Part shown: one piece after another, positions 1 to 9,197 of the stretch
Numbering within the stretch: position 1 is the stretch's first letter
How the letters are laid out: each line of letters begins with the position of its first letter
Source: Paracoccaceae bacterium
GTDB taxonomy: Bacteria; Pseudomonadota; Alphaproteobacteria; Rhodobacterales; Rhodobacteraceae
NCBI GenBank assembly: GCA_007692585.1
Contig: REBU01000042.1
Location: 1 to 32,810 of the forward strand
Length of the DNA stretch: 32,810 nucleotides
Direction of reading: 5' to 3'
The notes under the pieces: generated by a model
What the model saw: the letters and a program-made list of their open reading frames with translations, nothing else
Database searches by the model: none
What the model was told of the DNA's origin: nothing
Position numbers and translations under genes: made by a program

Positions 1-1
1 T

Positions 2-442
2 CAAAAGTTGGGCAGACTCTACAGCAGATTGAGGGAACTTCCGGGGGGCAGGTCAGAGATTACAGAGTTTGCCGTTCAATTCAACACCGTCGAGGCCAAA
101 CAAGCAGTCTATGAAATTGAAGGGCAGTTTCGCGAAATTGCTGCTGTAACTGATTTTGACCATGAAAATAAGCTCCTCACGTTCTATCAATCAAATCGAA
201 AAGACAGCGGGAAAACTGGGGAGAAAGGCGTGATTGAGGACATAAGTGCGAAGCCACTAGCCGTGGTTTATGCCTCAGACCTTGCCAGGGAACGCATCAA
301 AGGCGAGATGCTTGATGGTGAGCGTAACATCTACAAGCTAGGCTTCTTCGTTGACGTAAACGTGGCAACTAGAGCGGGCCAGCCAGTAGCATATCGCATC
401 AAAGCCGTTCGTGATGTGATTGAACTTCCCGACGACGATTAA
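2..442 (+). CDS. Hypothetical protein, 5' end cut by the window
   Basis: The reading frame is open to the left edge, so the annotated TTG at position 8 is probably internal and the N-terminus is missing. The visible ~146 residues form a soluble mixed alpha/beta protein with many charged residues, no membrane segment and no motif I recognise. It contains a KDSGKTGEKG stretch that resembles a P-loop only superficially. It ends in an acidic tail (ELPDDD). Its base composition is clearly less GC-rich, and its codon use less GC3-biased, than the genes to the right, which suggests acquired DNA. Existence as a coding region is likely; function unknown. Confidence 0.6.
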   Translation, partial: QKLGRLYSRLRELPGGRSEITEFAVQFNTVEAKQAVYEIEGQFREIAAVTDFDHENKLLTFYQSNRKDSGKTGEKGVIEDISAKPLAVVYASDLARERIKGEMLDGERNIYKLGFFVDVNVATRAGQPVAYRIKAVRDVIELPDDD

Positions 443-517
443 AGCCGAACTTCGCTCGTACCAATCACGCAAAGTCCGCATTACGGCCTCTCACCACCGC
501 GGCGATCACCCGCGGGG

Positions 518-1009
518 GTGACGACCGATCCGGAGGGCCGCTCAAGCCCCCATCCGCCGTCAAGAATGCCCTATCGTTATCAGCCCCCCCGAATTCCTCT
601 TGTCACCCAGACATCCCCGGCCCTACAGAGACTGCCACCTCACCCTTCAAAGAAAGGCAAACCATTGAAGCTGATCGATTTTCCAAAAAGCCTCCCGGAC
701 GACTTCACCGAACAGAACTTCGTCGATCTGATCAATCAGGTGATCGACCTGAAGCAGATCACCAGCCTGTCAGAGCGGGAGCGTTCGATCCTGTATTCCG
801 GGGCGCAATATCTTGCGGATTACATCCTTCTTGCCCAGGAAGCGATGGGTGAGGTCGAGGTCAATAATGGTCGTCCGGTGATCGGATATGATGGGCCCTT
901 CATCCCCACAATCCTTCAACGCCCGGATGGGGTTGAGGCCGATTTCGCGGCGCTCGAGAATTTCGGGGTTGGTGAGGGTGAGAAGTATTTCGGCGAGGAT
1001 GACGCATAA
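518..1009 (+). CDS. Hypothetical protein, 163 aa
   Basis: The GTG start at 518 is uncertain; an in-frame ATG lies at 566 and the first ~45 residues are proline-rich and low in structure. From about residue 50 the protein looks folded: a segment beginning LIDFPKSLPDDFTEQNF is followed by helices containing LSERERSILYSGAQYLADYI, then a GYDGPFIP motif and an acidic C-terminus (GEDDA). Codons in this part are GC3-rich, supporting coding on this strand over the 90-codon antisense frame at 770-1042. No family recognised. It follows the partial gene by ~75 bp and is closed by the terminator at 1080-1110. Confidence 0.55.
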   Translation: MTTDPEGRSSPHPPSRMPYRYQPPRIPLVTQTSPALQRLPPHPSKKGKPLKLIDFPKSLPDDFTEQNFVDLINQVIDLKQITSLSERERSILYSGAQYLADYILLAQEAMGEVEVNNGRPVIGYDGPFIPTILQRPDGVEADFAALENFGVGEGEKYFGEDDA

Positions 1010-1079
1010 ACGGGGTGACCCCGTCGGCTGTCTTGAACACAAATGCCGATCTGATCACCATCATGGGTCCTGACTGAAG

Positions 1080-1110
1080 CACCGCCCCCACCGGGGCGGT
1101 GTTGTCATTT
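1080..1110 (+). terminator. Intrinsic terminator after the 163-aa gene
   Basis: A 9-bp perfect stem, CACCGCCCC (1080-1088) with GGGGCGGTG (1093-1101), encloses a 4-nt loop and is followed by TTGTCATTT. It sits 70 bp past the stop at 1009. Confidence 0.7.
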
Positions 1111-1176
1111 CCGGGGGGTGACAGCCGGGGCGTGGCCGAGGATGGCCCGTCCGTCGGTGGGATTTCGGATCGATAC

Positions 1177-1210
1177 GCAAAAACGCCGCCCCGGTAGGGC
1201 GGCGTTTTGC
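1177..1210. terminator. Bidirectional intrinsic terminator between the hypothetical gene and nrdJ
   Basis: GC-rich arms flanked by A and T runs, AAAACGCCGCCC-type on the left and GGGCGGCGTTTT on the right, form a stem of about 12 bp. The T run appears on both strands, so it can end nrdJ transcription (stop at 1330) as well as rightward transcription. Confidence 0.75.
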
Positions 1211-1329
1211 GTTTTCAGTGTTTTCAAGGGGTTACCCGACAGAGGCAAAAACAGACCCTGAAAGGCACAGGTTTTTCGGCCAAAAAGGCTAAAAATTGCC
1301 TGTCTTTACATGTGTCGCGACGCGCCTCG

Positions 1330-3582
1330 TCATCCACACTTCGACTGGCCACAGGCGCGGCAGGTCATGCAGCCTTCGATCATCACCATCTCATAGGCCC
1401 CGCAGGATGGACAGGCGCGCCCAGAGGGCTGCCCCGCAGCCTGATGCGGGTCGATCTTCAACCCCAGCCCCTCGCCCGCGATAAAGCCGATGCGGATCAG
1501 ATGTTCCTCGATCACGCCGCCGATCGCGGCCAGAATCGACGGGATATACCGCCCCTGCACCCATGCCCCGCCGCGCGGATCGAACACCGCCTTCAGTTCC
1601 TCTACCACGAAAGACACATCCCCACCGCGCCGGAACACTGCAGAGATCATCCGCGTCAGCGCGACTGTCCAGGCGAAATGCTCCATGTTCTTGGAGTTGA
1701 TGAAAATCTCGAAAGGCCGTCTATGGCCGTTGATCACCGTGTCGTTGATCGTGACATAGATCGCATGTTCCGAGCCGGGCCATTTCAGCTTGTAGGTATG
1801 CCCTTCCAGCGCTGCGGGCCGATCAAAGGGCGTCGAGAGATAGACCACATCCGCGCCTTTGTCGGCCTCGGGCGCTGCCTCGCTCTTTTCCGAAACAGAC
1901 AGCACCGAGCCGGTCACAGCATTCGGCCGATAGGTCGTGCAGCCCTTGCAGCCCATGTCCCAGGCCGCCATATAGACATCCTTGAAGGCCTCGAAACTGA
2001 TATCTTCCGGGCAGTTGATGGTCTTGGAGATGGAACTGTCCACCCATTTCTGTGCCGCCGCCTGCATGCGCACATGATCCATCGGCGCAAGGGTCTGGGC
2101 ATTGACGAAATAGTCGGGCAGATCGGCATCGCCATGCACCTCGCGCCAGAGCCGCACTGCATAGTCCTCGACGGTCTCCTCGCTGCGCGATCCGTCCTTC
2201 TGCAACACCTTGCGAGTATACTCATAGGCAAAAACGGGCTCGATCCCGGAGCTGACATTACCCGCATAGAGGCTGATCGTGCCGGTGGGCGCGATCGAGG
2301 TGAGCAGCGCATTGCGGATCCCGTGGCTGCGGATCGCCGCGCGCACATCATCATCCATCGCAGCCATATTGGCCGAGGCGAGAAATCCTTCGGCGTCAAA
2401 CAGCGGAAACGCGCCCTTCTCGCGCGCCAGATCGACCGAGGCCAAATAGGCCGCGCGCGCGACCTTGTGCATCCACGCATCCAGCTGCGACACCGCCGCA
2501 TCAGAGCCATAGCGCAGCCCCACCATCAGCAGCGCGTCCGCAAGCCCCGTGATCCCCAGCCCGATCCGGCGCTTGGCCGCCGCTTCCTGCGCCTGCGCAT
2601 CAAGCGGGAAACGACTGGCATCGACGACATTATCCATCATCCGCACCGCAACGCGCACCAAATCGTCGAGCGCCGCTTCATCCAGCCGTGCCGCTTCTGA
2701 GAACGGCTCCGCCACCAGACGCGCCAGATTGATCGAGCCCAGAAGGCAGGCCCCGTAGGGCGGCAGGGGCTGCTCGCCGCAAGGGTTGGTCGCGGCAATC
2801 GTTTCGCAGTAATTCAGGTTATTGGCTGCATTGATCCGGTCGATGAAGATCACCCCCGGTTCGGCATAATCATAGGTCGCGCGCATGATCCGGTTCCACA
2901 GCTCGCGCGCCTGTACCGTGTGATAGACCCGGCCCTCAAAGACCAGATCCCATGGCCCATCCGCTTTCACGGCTTCCATGAAATCATCGGTGATCAGCAC
3001 CGACAGGTTGAACATCCGCAACCGCGCAGCATCCTGTTTGGCGGCAATGAAGGATTCGATATCGGGGTGATCACAGCGCATCGTCGCCATCATTGCCCCG
3101 CGCCGCGAGCCTGCCGACATGATCGTGCGGCACATCGCGTCCCACACATCCATGAAGGACAAAGGCCCCGATGCATCCGCCGCAACCCCCTGCACCGGCG
3201 CGCCCTGGGGACGGATCGTGCTGAAATCATAGCCGATCCCACCCCCTTGCTGCATGGTCAGCGCGGCCTCTTTCAGCATCTCGAAAATGCCGCCCATGCT
3301 GTCGGGGATCGTGCCCATGACGAAACAGTTGAACAATGTCACTGCCCGCCCAGTCCCCGCGCCTGCCGTAATCCGCCCGGCGGGCAGGAACTTGAAATCC
3401 TCCAGCGCGCTGTAGAAACGGTCTTCCCATAGCGCCGGGGTCTCCTCCACCTCGGCCAAGGCGCGGGCAATCCGACGCCAAGTATCTTCGACGCTTAGAT
3501 CAATCGCTGTGCCATCTGCCGCCTTCAGCCGGTATTTCATGTCCCAGATCTGTTCGGCAATCGGCGCAGCAAAACGGCTCAT
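1330..3582 (-). CDS. nrdJ: Adenosylcobalamin-dependent (class II) ribonucleotide reductase
   Basis: Class II reductases turn ribonucleotides into deoxyribonucleotides in the cytoplasm using adenosylcobalamin to start the radical, so they work with or without oxygen. The 750-residue protein shows the FNCFVMGT segment carrying one of the redox cysteines (~residue 85), the GGGIGYDFSTIRP region, the active-site signature NPCGEQPLPPYGAC with its Asn-x-Cys-x-Glu core (~265), and a PTGTISLYAG loop. The C-terminal ~100 residues end in a six-cysteine tail (CPSC...CMTCRACGQSKCG), a likely zinc ribbon and thiol shuttle. The ATG at 3582 has an AAAGGA ribosome site 8 nt upstream. The gene stands alone, divergent from the MFS gene; no clear NrdR box was seen. 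Identification is firm. Confidence 0.95.
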   Translation of the reverse strand: MSRFAAPIAEQIWDMKYRLKAADGTAIDLSVEDTWRRIARALAEVEETPALWEDRFYSALEDFKFLPAGRITAGAGTGRAVTLFNCFVMGTIPDSMGGIFEMLKEAALTMQQGGGIGYDFSTIRPQGAPVQGVAADASGPLSFMDVWDAMCRTIMSAGSRRGAMMATMRCDHPDIESFIAAKQDAARLRMFNLSVLITDDFMEAVKADGPWDLVFEGRVYHTVQARELWNRIMRATYDYAEPGVIFIDRINAANNLNYCETIAATNPCGEQPLPPYGACLLGSINLARLVAEPFSEAARLDEAALDDLVRVAVRMMDNVVDASRFPLDAQAQEAAAKRRIGLGITGLADALLMVGLRYGSDAAVSQLDAWMHKVARAAYLASVDLAREKGAFPLFDAEGFLASANMAAMDDDVRAAIRSHGIRNALLTSIAPTGTISLYAGNVSSGIEPVFAYEYTRKVLQKDGSRSEETVEDYAVRLWREVHGDADLPDYFVNAQTLAPMDHVRMQAAAQKWVDSSISKTINCPEDISFEAFKDVYMAAWDMGCKGCTTYRPNAVTGSVLSVSEKSEAAPEADKGADVVYLSTPFDRPAALEGHTYKLKWPGSEHAIYVTINDTVINGHRRPFEIFINSKNMEHFAWTVALTRMISAVFRRGGDVSFVVEELKAVFDPRGGAWVQGRYIPSILAAIGGVIEEHLIRIGFIAGEGLGLKIDPHQAAGQPSGRACPSCGAYEMVMIEGCMTCRACGQSKCG

Positions 3583-3731
3583 CGCGCATATCCTTTGTGG
3601 TTCGGCGGGAAAGAGCTCCCAACATACGTCCCCTGCCGCGCTCGGTCAACGCATAGACTATGGCCTTGGCGCGGACGCGCGGTTCGCTATAGATCACACG
3701 GATCGAGGCGCAAAAGGCGATGCAAGGCAGC

Positions 3732-4943
3732 ATGAGCAGCATTTCAGACGGCTGGGCGCGCTATGTGGGCGCGTTGGGGGTCACCCAGATCATCGGCTAC
3801 GGGACGATCTACTATGCGTTTCCGATTCTGGTCGGGCCTGCGGCAGCCGAATTCGACGTCAGCGAGACCTATCTCTATGCGATGTTTTCCATCGGTCTGT
3901 TCCTGGGTGGTATCGTCGCAAGCATGGCCGGTCCCTGGCTCGACCGGTTTGGTGCGCCGCGTGTCATGGCGACAGGCAGCGGCTGCGCAGCACTCCTGCT
4001 CGCGGCATTGGGTTTGGCCCCCAATGTGCATGTCTTCTCGGTGCTCGTCATCGTGCTGGAGGCGCTCAGCTTTTTGGTCCTCTATGACGCCGCCTTCGCG
4101 GCACTTGCGCTCGGCGTTCCCATAGGCACCCGCCGCGCGATCACCCGGTTGACCCTGATCGCGGGCTTCGCCTCGACCTTGTTCTGGCCGCTGACGGGCT
4201 TTCTGACCGAGAGCATCGGCTGGCGTGCAACCTATCTTGTCTTCGCAGCGCTGCACCTCGCGCTGGCGCTGCCCCTGCATCTGTGGCTGGCCAGACTGAC
4301 ACGACGCAGCGTCCCCGCCCTCAGTGCCCCCCCGAAGCCCCCTGTGCTGGCCGACTGGCCCCTTGTGACCGGCACCCGCGTGAGACCGGCCTTCTGGCTA
4401 CTCGGCATAAGCTTCTCGCTGACCGGGATCGTGATCGCGGCCCTTGGAGTCCACTTTGTGCCGACGCTGCTCGCCCTCGGACTGGGCCAGCAGGCCTTTC
4501 TCATCGGCATGCTGATGGGCCCGGCACAAGTTTTGGTTCGACTGGTCGACGCGACGCTCTGGCGCAACTTCCACCCGCTCAGCGTCGCGCTGATCTCCGG
4601 GATGGCCATCGCCTGTGCCGTGGCCGCGCTGCAACTGGCAGGCTTGGGGCTGGCCCTCGCCGTCGCCTTCGCACTGATCTTCGGCGCGGGCCAGGGGCTG
4701 GCGAGCATCGTGCGCGGCGCTGTGCCGCTGGCGCTGTTCGGGGCAGAGGGTTATGGGCGCAGGCTTGGCCATCTGGCCGCGATGCGCAATCTGACCATGG
4801 CCGCTGCCCCCTTTGCCTTCGCCCTGAGCGCAGAGAGTCTGGGCCTGCGCCTGACGCTGCATGTCAGCCTCGCCATTGCTCTCGTGGGCTTTGCACTACT
4901 TTTTGCGCTACACCTTCTGGTGCGCCGAACGCCAACCCCCTAA
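3732..4943 (+). CDS. Major facilitator superfamily transporter
   Basis: A roughly 400-residue inner-membrane protein with about 12 hydrophobic segments and little soluble sequence. The A-motif-like loop after TM2 reads GPWLDRFGAPRVM, as in MFS carriers, and a central basic/proline-rich loop (~residues 185-215) separates the two six-helix halves. The substrate cannot be read from the sequence. ATG 3732 (MSSISDGW) is preferred over ATG 3720, which adds only four residues; the choice is not certain. The DUF1489 gene starts 9 bp after its stop, so the two are probably co-transcribed. Confidence 0.85.
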   Translation: MSSISDGWARYVGALGVTQIIGYGTIYYAFPILVGPAAAEFDVSETYLYAMFSIGLFLGGIVASMAGPWLDRFGAPRVMATGSGCAALLLAALGLAPNVHVFSVLVIVLEALSFLVLYDAAFAALALGVPIGTRRAITRLTLIAGFASTLFWPLTGFLTESIGWRATYLVFAALHLALALPLHLWLARLTRRSVPALSAPPKPPVLADWPLVTGTRVRPAFWLLGISFSLTGIVIAALGVHFVPTLLALGLGQQAFLIGMLMGPAQVLVRLVDATLWRNFHPLSVALISGMAIACAVAALQLAGLGLALAVAFALIFGAGQGLASIVRGAVPLALFGAEGYGRRLGHLAAMRNLTMAAAPFAFALSAESLGLRLTLHVSLAIALVGFALLFALHLLVRRTPTP

Positions 4944-4952
4944 GAGAGCCCC

Positions 4953-5381
4953 ATGAGCACCATCCATCTGATCAAACTTTGCGTCGGCGCCGAACAGGTC
5001 GAGGATCTGGCCGCATGGCAACGCAATCCGCGCGCTCTGGGCCCCGACGGCCTGCCGCGCCATATCACACGGATGTGGCCCAAACGCGCGGCAGAAATCC
5101 TGAACGGCGGCGCGCTCTATTGGGTGTTCAAAGGCGTGGTGCTCGCGCGTCAGACGATCCTGCGTCTGGACGAGGTGCCGGGCGGTGATGGCATCACCCG
5201 CTGCGGCATCGTGCTCGACCCCGAGATCATCCGCACCGCTGCCGCCCCCAAACGCCCGTTTCAAGGCTGGCGTTACCTTGCGCCTGCGGACGCGCCCCCG
5301 GACCTGCCCAAGGCACGCGCAGGCGATGACGCCCTGCCGCCGGAACTGGATGCAGCGCTCGCTGATCTCGGGCTGCGCTGA
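4953..5381 (+). CDS. DUF1489 family protein
   Basis: A 142-residue soluble protein starting MSTIHLIKLCVG, with the family-typical RMWPKRAAEIL and GALYWVFKGVVLARQ segments and a C-terminal half rich in Arg-Pro contacts (KRPFQGWRYL). DUF1489 proteins are widespread in alphaproteobacteria and have no established role; the many conserved aromatic and basic residues would fit nucleic-acid contact, but this is only a guess. An AAGAGAG ribosome site precedes the ATG. It lies directly behind the MFS gene and faces ccdA with only 37 bp between the stop codons. Confidence 0.85.
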   Translation: MSTIHLIKLCVGAEQVEDLAAWQRNPRALGPDGLPRHITRMWPKRAAEILNGGALYWVFKGVVLARQTILRLDEVPGGDGITRCGIVLDPEIIRTAAAPKRPFQGWRYLAPADAPPDLPKARAGDDALPPELDAALADLGLR

Positions 5382-5418
5382 TCCTCATTTTCTTGCTGAA
5401 AATACTCTATCAGACCGA

Positions 5419-6237
5419 TCAACCAATGCGGCTCATGACCGGGAAGGTCTCAAGCAACCACCAGCTGAAACTTGAGAATGCGCCGGTCAGAAGCGCCAAG
5501 CCGACCAGGAGCAACATTATTCCCATCGCCTTTTCGATCATTCCCATATGCCGCTTGAGCCGATTCATCATGGTCATGGATCGCTGCACAAAAATCGCAG
5601 CAAGCAAGAATGGCAGCCCCAGCCCCAGCGCATAGACCCCCAGCATTGCCGTGCCGCGCGTTACGGTCGCTTCTGTCGCAGCCATGGTCAGGATCGCACC
5701 CAGAACCGGACCGATGCAGGGTGTCCATCCAAAGGCAAAAGCCAGACCCAGGATATACGCCCCGAAAGCCGATCCCCCCCGGTCACCAGCATCGAAGCGG
5801 ATGTCGCGGGACAAAAAACCGCCCGAAAGCATCGCCGGGGCCGCAATATTGGCGCTCTGCAAATTGCGCAACAGGACGGCGGTCGCCCATCTGAACACGC
5901 CAAGAAAATGTAGCCCGAAGGCAATCACCACGACACCGGCGATCTGGCCGAAGAACACGGCATTACTCAGGAACAGATGCCCCATCGTCGAGGCGGTAAA
6001 GCCCAAGAGCAAAAACACCGTTGACAGACCCATGAAGAAAAACAGCGCAGGCAGAATTGCGCGGCGCGACCTGCGGCCTTCGGCGGTCAGCTCCTGCATC
6101 GAAATTCCGCCCATATATGCCAGATAGGGCGGCACGATCGGCAAAACGCAAGGCGAGAGGAAGGACAAGATGCCAGCCCCAAAAGCAATGGAGAGCGCGA
6201 CCAGAAGTCCCGCATCAAAAACATCGATTCCCAACAT
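5419..6237 (-). CDS. ccdA: Cytochrome c biogenesis protein CcdA
   Basis: CcdA carries electrons from cytoplasmic thioredoxin across the inner membrane to reduce periplasmic thiol proteins needed for haem attachment to c-type cytochromes. The 272-residue protein has six or more membrane segments. The two conserved redox cysteines are visible: Cys30 in FLSPCVLPIVPPYLAYMGG and Cys174 in GWTPCIGP. An Arg-rich cytoplasmic loop (GRRSRRA, ~55-60) lies between the first membrane segments. It stands alone on this strand, downstream of rne and separated from it by the rne terminator, so it probably has its own promoter in the ~115 bp before 6237. Confidence 0.93.
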   Translation of the reverse strand: MLGIDVFDAGLLVALSIAFGAGILSFLSPCVLPIVPPYLAYMGGISMQELTAEGRRSRRAILPALFFFMGLSTVFLLLGFTASTMGHLFLSNAVFFGQIAGVVVIAFGLHFLGVFRWATAVLLRNLQSANIAAPAMLSGGFLSRDIRFDAGDRGGSAFGAYILGLAFAFGWTPCIGPVLGAILTMAATEATVTRGTAMLGVYALGLGLPFLLAAIFVQRSMTMMNRLKRHMGMIEKAMGIMLLLVGLALLTGAFSSFSWWLLETFPVMSRIG

Positions 6238-6345
6238 GGTGCCGCCCCTGCTCTCTGCCTCGGATTAACAGATACGCGCACTGAGCGCGCGCGTCATCCG
6301 CGAGCTTGTCACGATCTTGTGCCCCGCGAAGCTTTGTCGCAGTCG

Positions 6346-6378
6346 GAAAAGATCAGGCCGCGTCGAGCGCGGCCTGAT
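6346..6378 (-). terminator. Intrinsic terminator of rne
   Basis: ATCAGGCCGCG (6352-6362) and CGCGGCCTGAT (6368-6378) form a perfect 11-bp stem with a 5-nt loop. Read on the minus strand it is followed by CTTTTCC and lies 12 nt past the rne stop. Confidence 0.85.
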
Positions 6379-6389
6379 GTGACTTTAGC

Positions 6390-9197
6390 TCAGGATTTGA
6401 CCGACCACCAGCCGCGCCGTTTCTTTTCAGGCGCGCTCGTAGGCTCAGTTGCTTCGGACTCTGGCGACCGCATCGGCTCGGCCTCGGCCTCAGCGACAGG
6501 CTCAGGGGGCGCGATCACGTCCAGGGCGGGTGTCACGACCGGCTGCTCTTCAGACTCTGCTGCTCGCTCGGGCGCGGGCAGCGGATCGGGCGCGGGTGCG
6601 GGCGGCGTCGCGGGCGCATCCTCCGACACCAGTTCGACCGCCCCGACAGGTGCCAAAGCCGTCTCGCTTGGAACAACGAAGGTTTCCGCATCGCCGCCCT
6701 CAGCCGCGACGGGCTGGGCCGCGCCAGTGTCGCCTGCGTCATCCGCCGGCGCTTTCGCGGCTTTGGGCTTACGCCGCGCCCGCGATTTTTTCACCGGAGC
6801 CTCGGACGCCTCTTCGGCGACAGCGACATCGGACGCTGCGTCTGGTTTCGCAGCGGGTTTGCGGCTGCGCGTGCGCTTGGGCTTGGGTTTCTCGGGAGTA
6901 TCCGCCGCATCTTCAGCCATGGGCTCTGCAGCAATGACCTCGTCTAACGGAGCTTCAGTCACGGCCTCGGTCACGGCATCATCATATATGCCGGTTTCGT
7001 CAGCCGCTTCGGTGGCCTCTGCGTCCTCGCCATTCTGCGCGCCACCGCGCCGACGCCGTCTGCGCCGCCGCTTCTTGCGGGGCTGATCGTCATTTTCCGG
7101 CTTCGGTTCAGGGGCGGCACTGCTGGCCTCATCTTCGTCATCTTCGGCCTCGATCACGTCGGGCTCGTCTTCTTCCAGTTCCGGCATCATGGTCGTGCTG
7201 ATTGACACGACTTCCGAAGGCCGCACCGGAACGCGCGTCGCAGTCTTGAACTTCTCGATCTCGAAATCGGGGCTGATCATGCGCGGATCGGCTTCCAGCC
7301 GCACCGCCATGTCGAAGCGCGCTTCGATCTGGGCCAGATGTTCGCGTTTGGAATTGATGATGAAATTCACCACGGCCGCTGGCGCACGCACCAGAACCTC
7401 ACGGGAGCGCCCGCGCGTCCCTTCTTCCTCGATCTGGCGCAGGACCGTCAGCCCCACACTGTCATCCGAGCGGATCAGCCCGGTGCCGTGGCAATGCGGG
7501 CAAGGCTGCGTTGTTGCTTCCAGCATCCCTGGACGCAGCCGCTGTCGCGACATTTCCAGCAGGCCAAAGCCCGAAATCCGCCCGACCTGAATCCGCGCCC
7601 GGTCATTTTTCAGCTTGTCTTTCAGCATCTTCTCGACAGCGGCGTTGTTCTTGCGCTCTTCCATGTCGATGAAGTCGATCACGATCAGCCCGGCCAGATC
7701 GCGCAACCTGAGCTGGCGCGCAATCTCGGCGGCGGCTTCCAGATTGGTCTTGACCGCAGTATCCTCGATCGAGCCTTCACGCGTCGCGCGCCCCGAGTTG
7801 ATGTCGATCGCAACCAGCGCTTCCGTGATCCCGATCACGATATAGCCACCCGAGGGAAGCTGCACCACCGGGTTGAACATCGCTGCCAGATAGCTTTCCA
7901 CCTGATAGCGCGCAAAAAGCGGCTGCGGGTCAGCATAGAACTTCACGTTCTTGGCGTGCGACGGCATGATCATCTTCATGAAGTCCTTGGCCGTGCGGTA
8001 GCCTGCTTCGCCCTCGACCAGAACCTCGTCGATGTTCTTGTTATACAGATCACGGATCGTGCGCTTGATCAGATCGCCTTCCTCATAGATCGGCGTCGGC
8101 GCAATGGATTTCAGCGTCAGATCGCGGATCTGTTCCCAGAGCCGCAGCAGATACTCATAGTCGCGCTTGATCTCGGCTTTGGTGCGGTTCGCGCCCGCTG
8201 TGCGGACGATCAGGCCGGCCCCTTCGGGCACTTCGATCTCATTGGCGATGGCCTTGAGCTTCTGGCGATCCGCCGCATTGGTGATCTTGCGGCTGATCCC
8301 GCCGCCGCGCGCCGTGTTGGGCATCAGCACGCAATAGCGCCCGGCGAGGCTGAGATAGGTGGTCAGCGCCGCGCCCTTGTTGCCGCGTTCCTCCTTGACC
8401 ACCTGCACCAGCATGATCTGGCGCACCTTGATGACTTCCTGAATCTTGTAGCGGCGCAGGCGTGGTTTGCGGCGCGGGCGCTCTTCTTCCACTGGATCGC
8501 CCTCGGACACCGATTCGATACGGTCATCGATATCCGCAGCATGATCCGCTGCACGATAGGGTTCCTCCGATGGAACAGCGTCCGCATCGGCATCGGCATC
8601 GGCATCGGCATCGGCACCATCGGATTGCAATACATCTTCAGAGCGAGCAATTTCAGCCACGTCTTTGGGGTCGTTTCCCACACCCTCGGCAGGCTCCCCG
8701 AATCCTTCGGAGACCAACAAATTGCCCGTATCTTCAGGCTCGACGATATCCATTCCCGAAATATCGCGCGTTTCGACCTGATCGGGGGCCGTGGCGCGCT
8801 CGGCCTTGGCACCGGATCTGCGCCGCGACGATGAGCGCTGAACCGATTTGCCCCCGCGACCGGATTTGCCGGATTTGCCATCCGCATCGTCATCCTCGGC
8901 GTCATTGACGAGCGCGCGCTCTTCCGCCAGAAGCGCCGCGCGGTCGGCGGCCGGGATCTGGTAATAATCGGGATGGATCTCGTTGAAGGCGAGGAAACCA
9001 TGCCGGTTCCCGCCATAATCCACGAAAGCCGCCTGCAGCGATGGCTCGACCCGTGTTACTTTTGCGAGATAGATGTTCCCCGCGAGCTGACGCCGCGCGG
9101 CGGTTTCGAAATCGAATTCCTCGACCTTGTTTCCGTCAACCACCACAACGCGGGTTTCTTCCGCGTGGGTGGCATCGATGAGCATTTTCTGTGCCAT
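6390..9197 (-). CDS. rne: Ribonuclease E/G family endoribonuclease (RNase E)
   Basis: RNase E is the main mRNA-decay and RNA-processing endonuclease and the scaffold of the degradosome. The protein (935 aa from ATG 9197, preferred over the GTG five codons upstream because GGA lies 8 nt before it) starts MAQKMLIDATHAEE. Its N-terminal half holds the S1 domain, interrupted by an acidic and Ser/Lys-rich insert (~residues 95-250), then the 5'-sensor and DNase I-like catalytic region with the two acidic sites in AIDINSGR and IVIDFIDMEER, and the zinc-link CPHCHGTG. The C-terminal ~300 residues are disordered, mixing Pro/Glu/Ala stretches with Arg-rich patches (KKRRRRRRRRGG) expected to bind RNA or partners. 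The S1 insert carries an Asp-Ala repeat described separately. A long leader lies upstream. Confidence 0.95.
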   Translation of the reverse strand: MAQKMLIDATHAEETRVVVVDGNKVEEFDFETAARRQLAGNIYLAKVTRVEPSLQAAFVDYGGNRHGFLAFNEIHPDYYQIPAADRAALLAEERALVNDAEDDDADGKSGKSGRGGKSVQRSSSRRRSGAKAERATAPDQVETRDISGMDIVEPEDTGNLLVSEGFGEPAEGVGNDPKDVAEIARSEDVLQSDGADADADADADADAVPSEEPYRAADHAADIDDRIESVSEGDPVEEERPRRKPRLRRYKIQEVIKVRQIMLVQVVKEERGNKGAALTTYLSLAGRYCVLMPNTARGGGISRKITNAADRQKLKAIANEIEVPEGAGLIVRTAGANRTKAEIKRDYEYLLRLWEQIRDLTLKSIAPTPIYEEGDLIKRTIRDLYNKNIDEVLVEGEAGYRTAKDFMKMIMPSHAKNVKFYADPQPLFARYQVESYLAAMFNPVVQLPSGGYIVIGITEALVAIDINSGRATREGSIEDTAVKTNLEAAAEIARQLRLRDLAGLIVIDFIDMEERKNNAAVEKMLKDKLKNDRARIQVGRISGFGLLEMSRQRLRPGMLEATTQPCPHCHGTGLIRSDDSVGLTVLRQIEEEGTRGRSREVLVRAPAAVVNFIINSKREHLAQIEARFDMAVRLEADPRMISPDFEIEKFKTATRVPVRPSEVVSISTTMMPELEEDEPDVIEAEDDEDEASSAAPEPKPENDDQPRKKRRRRRRRRGGAQNGEDAEATEAADETGIYDDAVTEAVTEAPLDEVIAAEPMAEDAADTPEKPKPKRTRSRKPAAKPDAASDVAVAEEASEAPVKKSRARRKPKAAKAPADDAGDTGAAQPVAAEGGDAETFVVPSETALAPVGAVELVSEDAPATPPAPAPDPLPAPERAAESEEQPVVTPALDVIAPPEPVAEAEAEPMRSPESEATEPTSAPEKKRRGWWSVKS
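8584..8616. repeat. Hexanucleotide tandem repeat inside rne
   Basis: Five perfect copies of GCATCG (8584-8613) plus a partial copy on the plus strand encode about six consecutive Asp-Ala pairs in the acidic insert of the RNase E S1 domain. The unit is a multiple of three, so copy-number changes stay in frame. Confidence 0.9.

Noticed and set aside
770-1042. A 90-codon minus-strand gene
   Set aside because: It overlaps the plus-strand gene at 518-1009, whose codon use is more gene-like and which has a terminator in the right place.
1207-2700. A 497-codon plus-strand frame
   Set aside because: It is the antisense of nrdJ, rich in His and Arg as antisense frames of GC-rich genes are.
3583-3719. 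NrdR boxes upstream of nrdJ
   Set aside because: No paired sites resembling the NrdR consensus could be found by eye.
8584-8616. A CRISPR-like or regulatory tandem array
   Set aside because: The 6-bp units have no spacers and simply encode Asp-Ala pairs in frame with rne.
7338-8834. A 498-codon plus-strand frame
   Set aside because: Antisense of the RNase E catalytic region; the minus-strand gene has every family motif.
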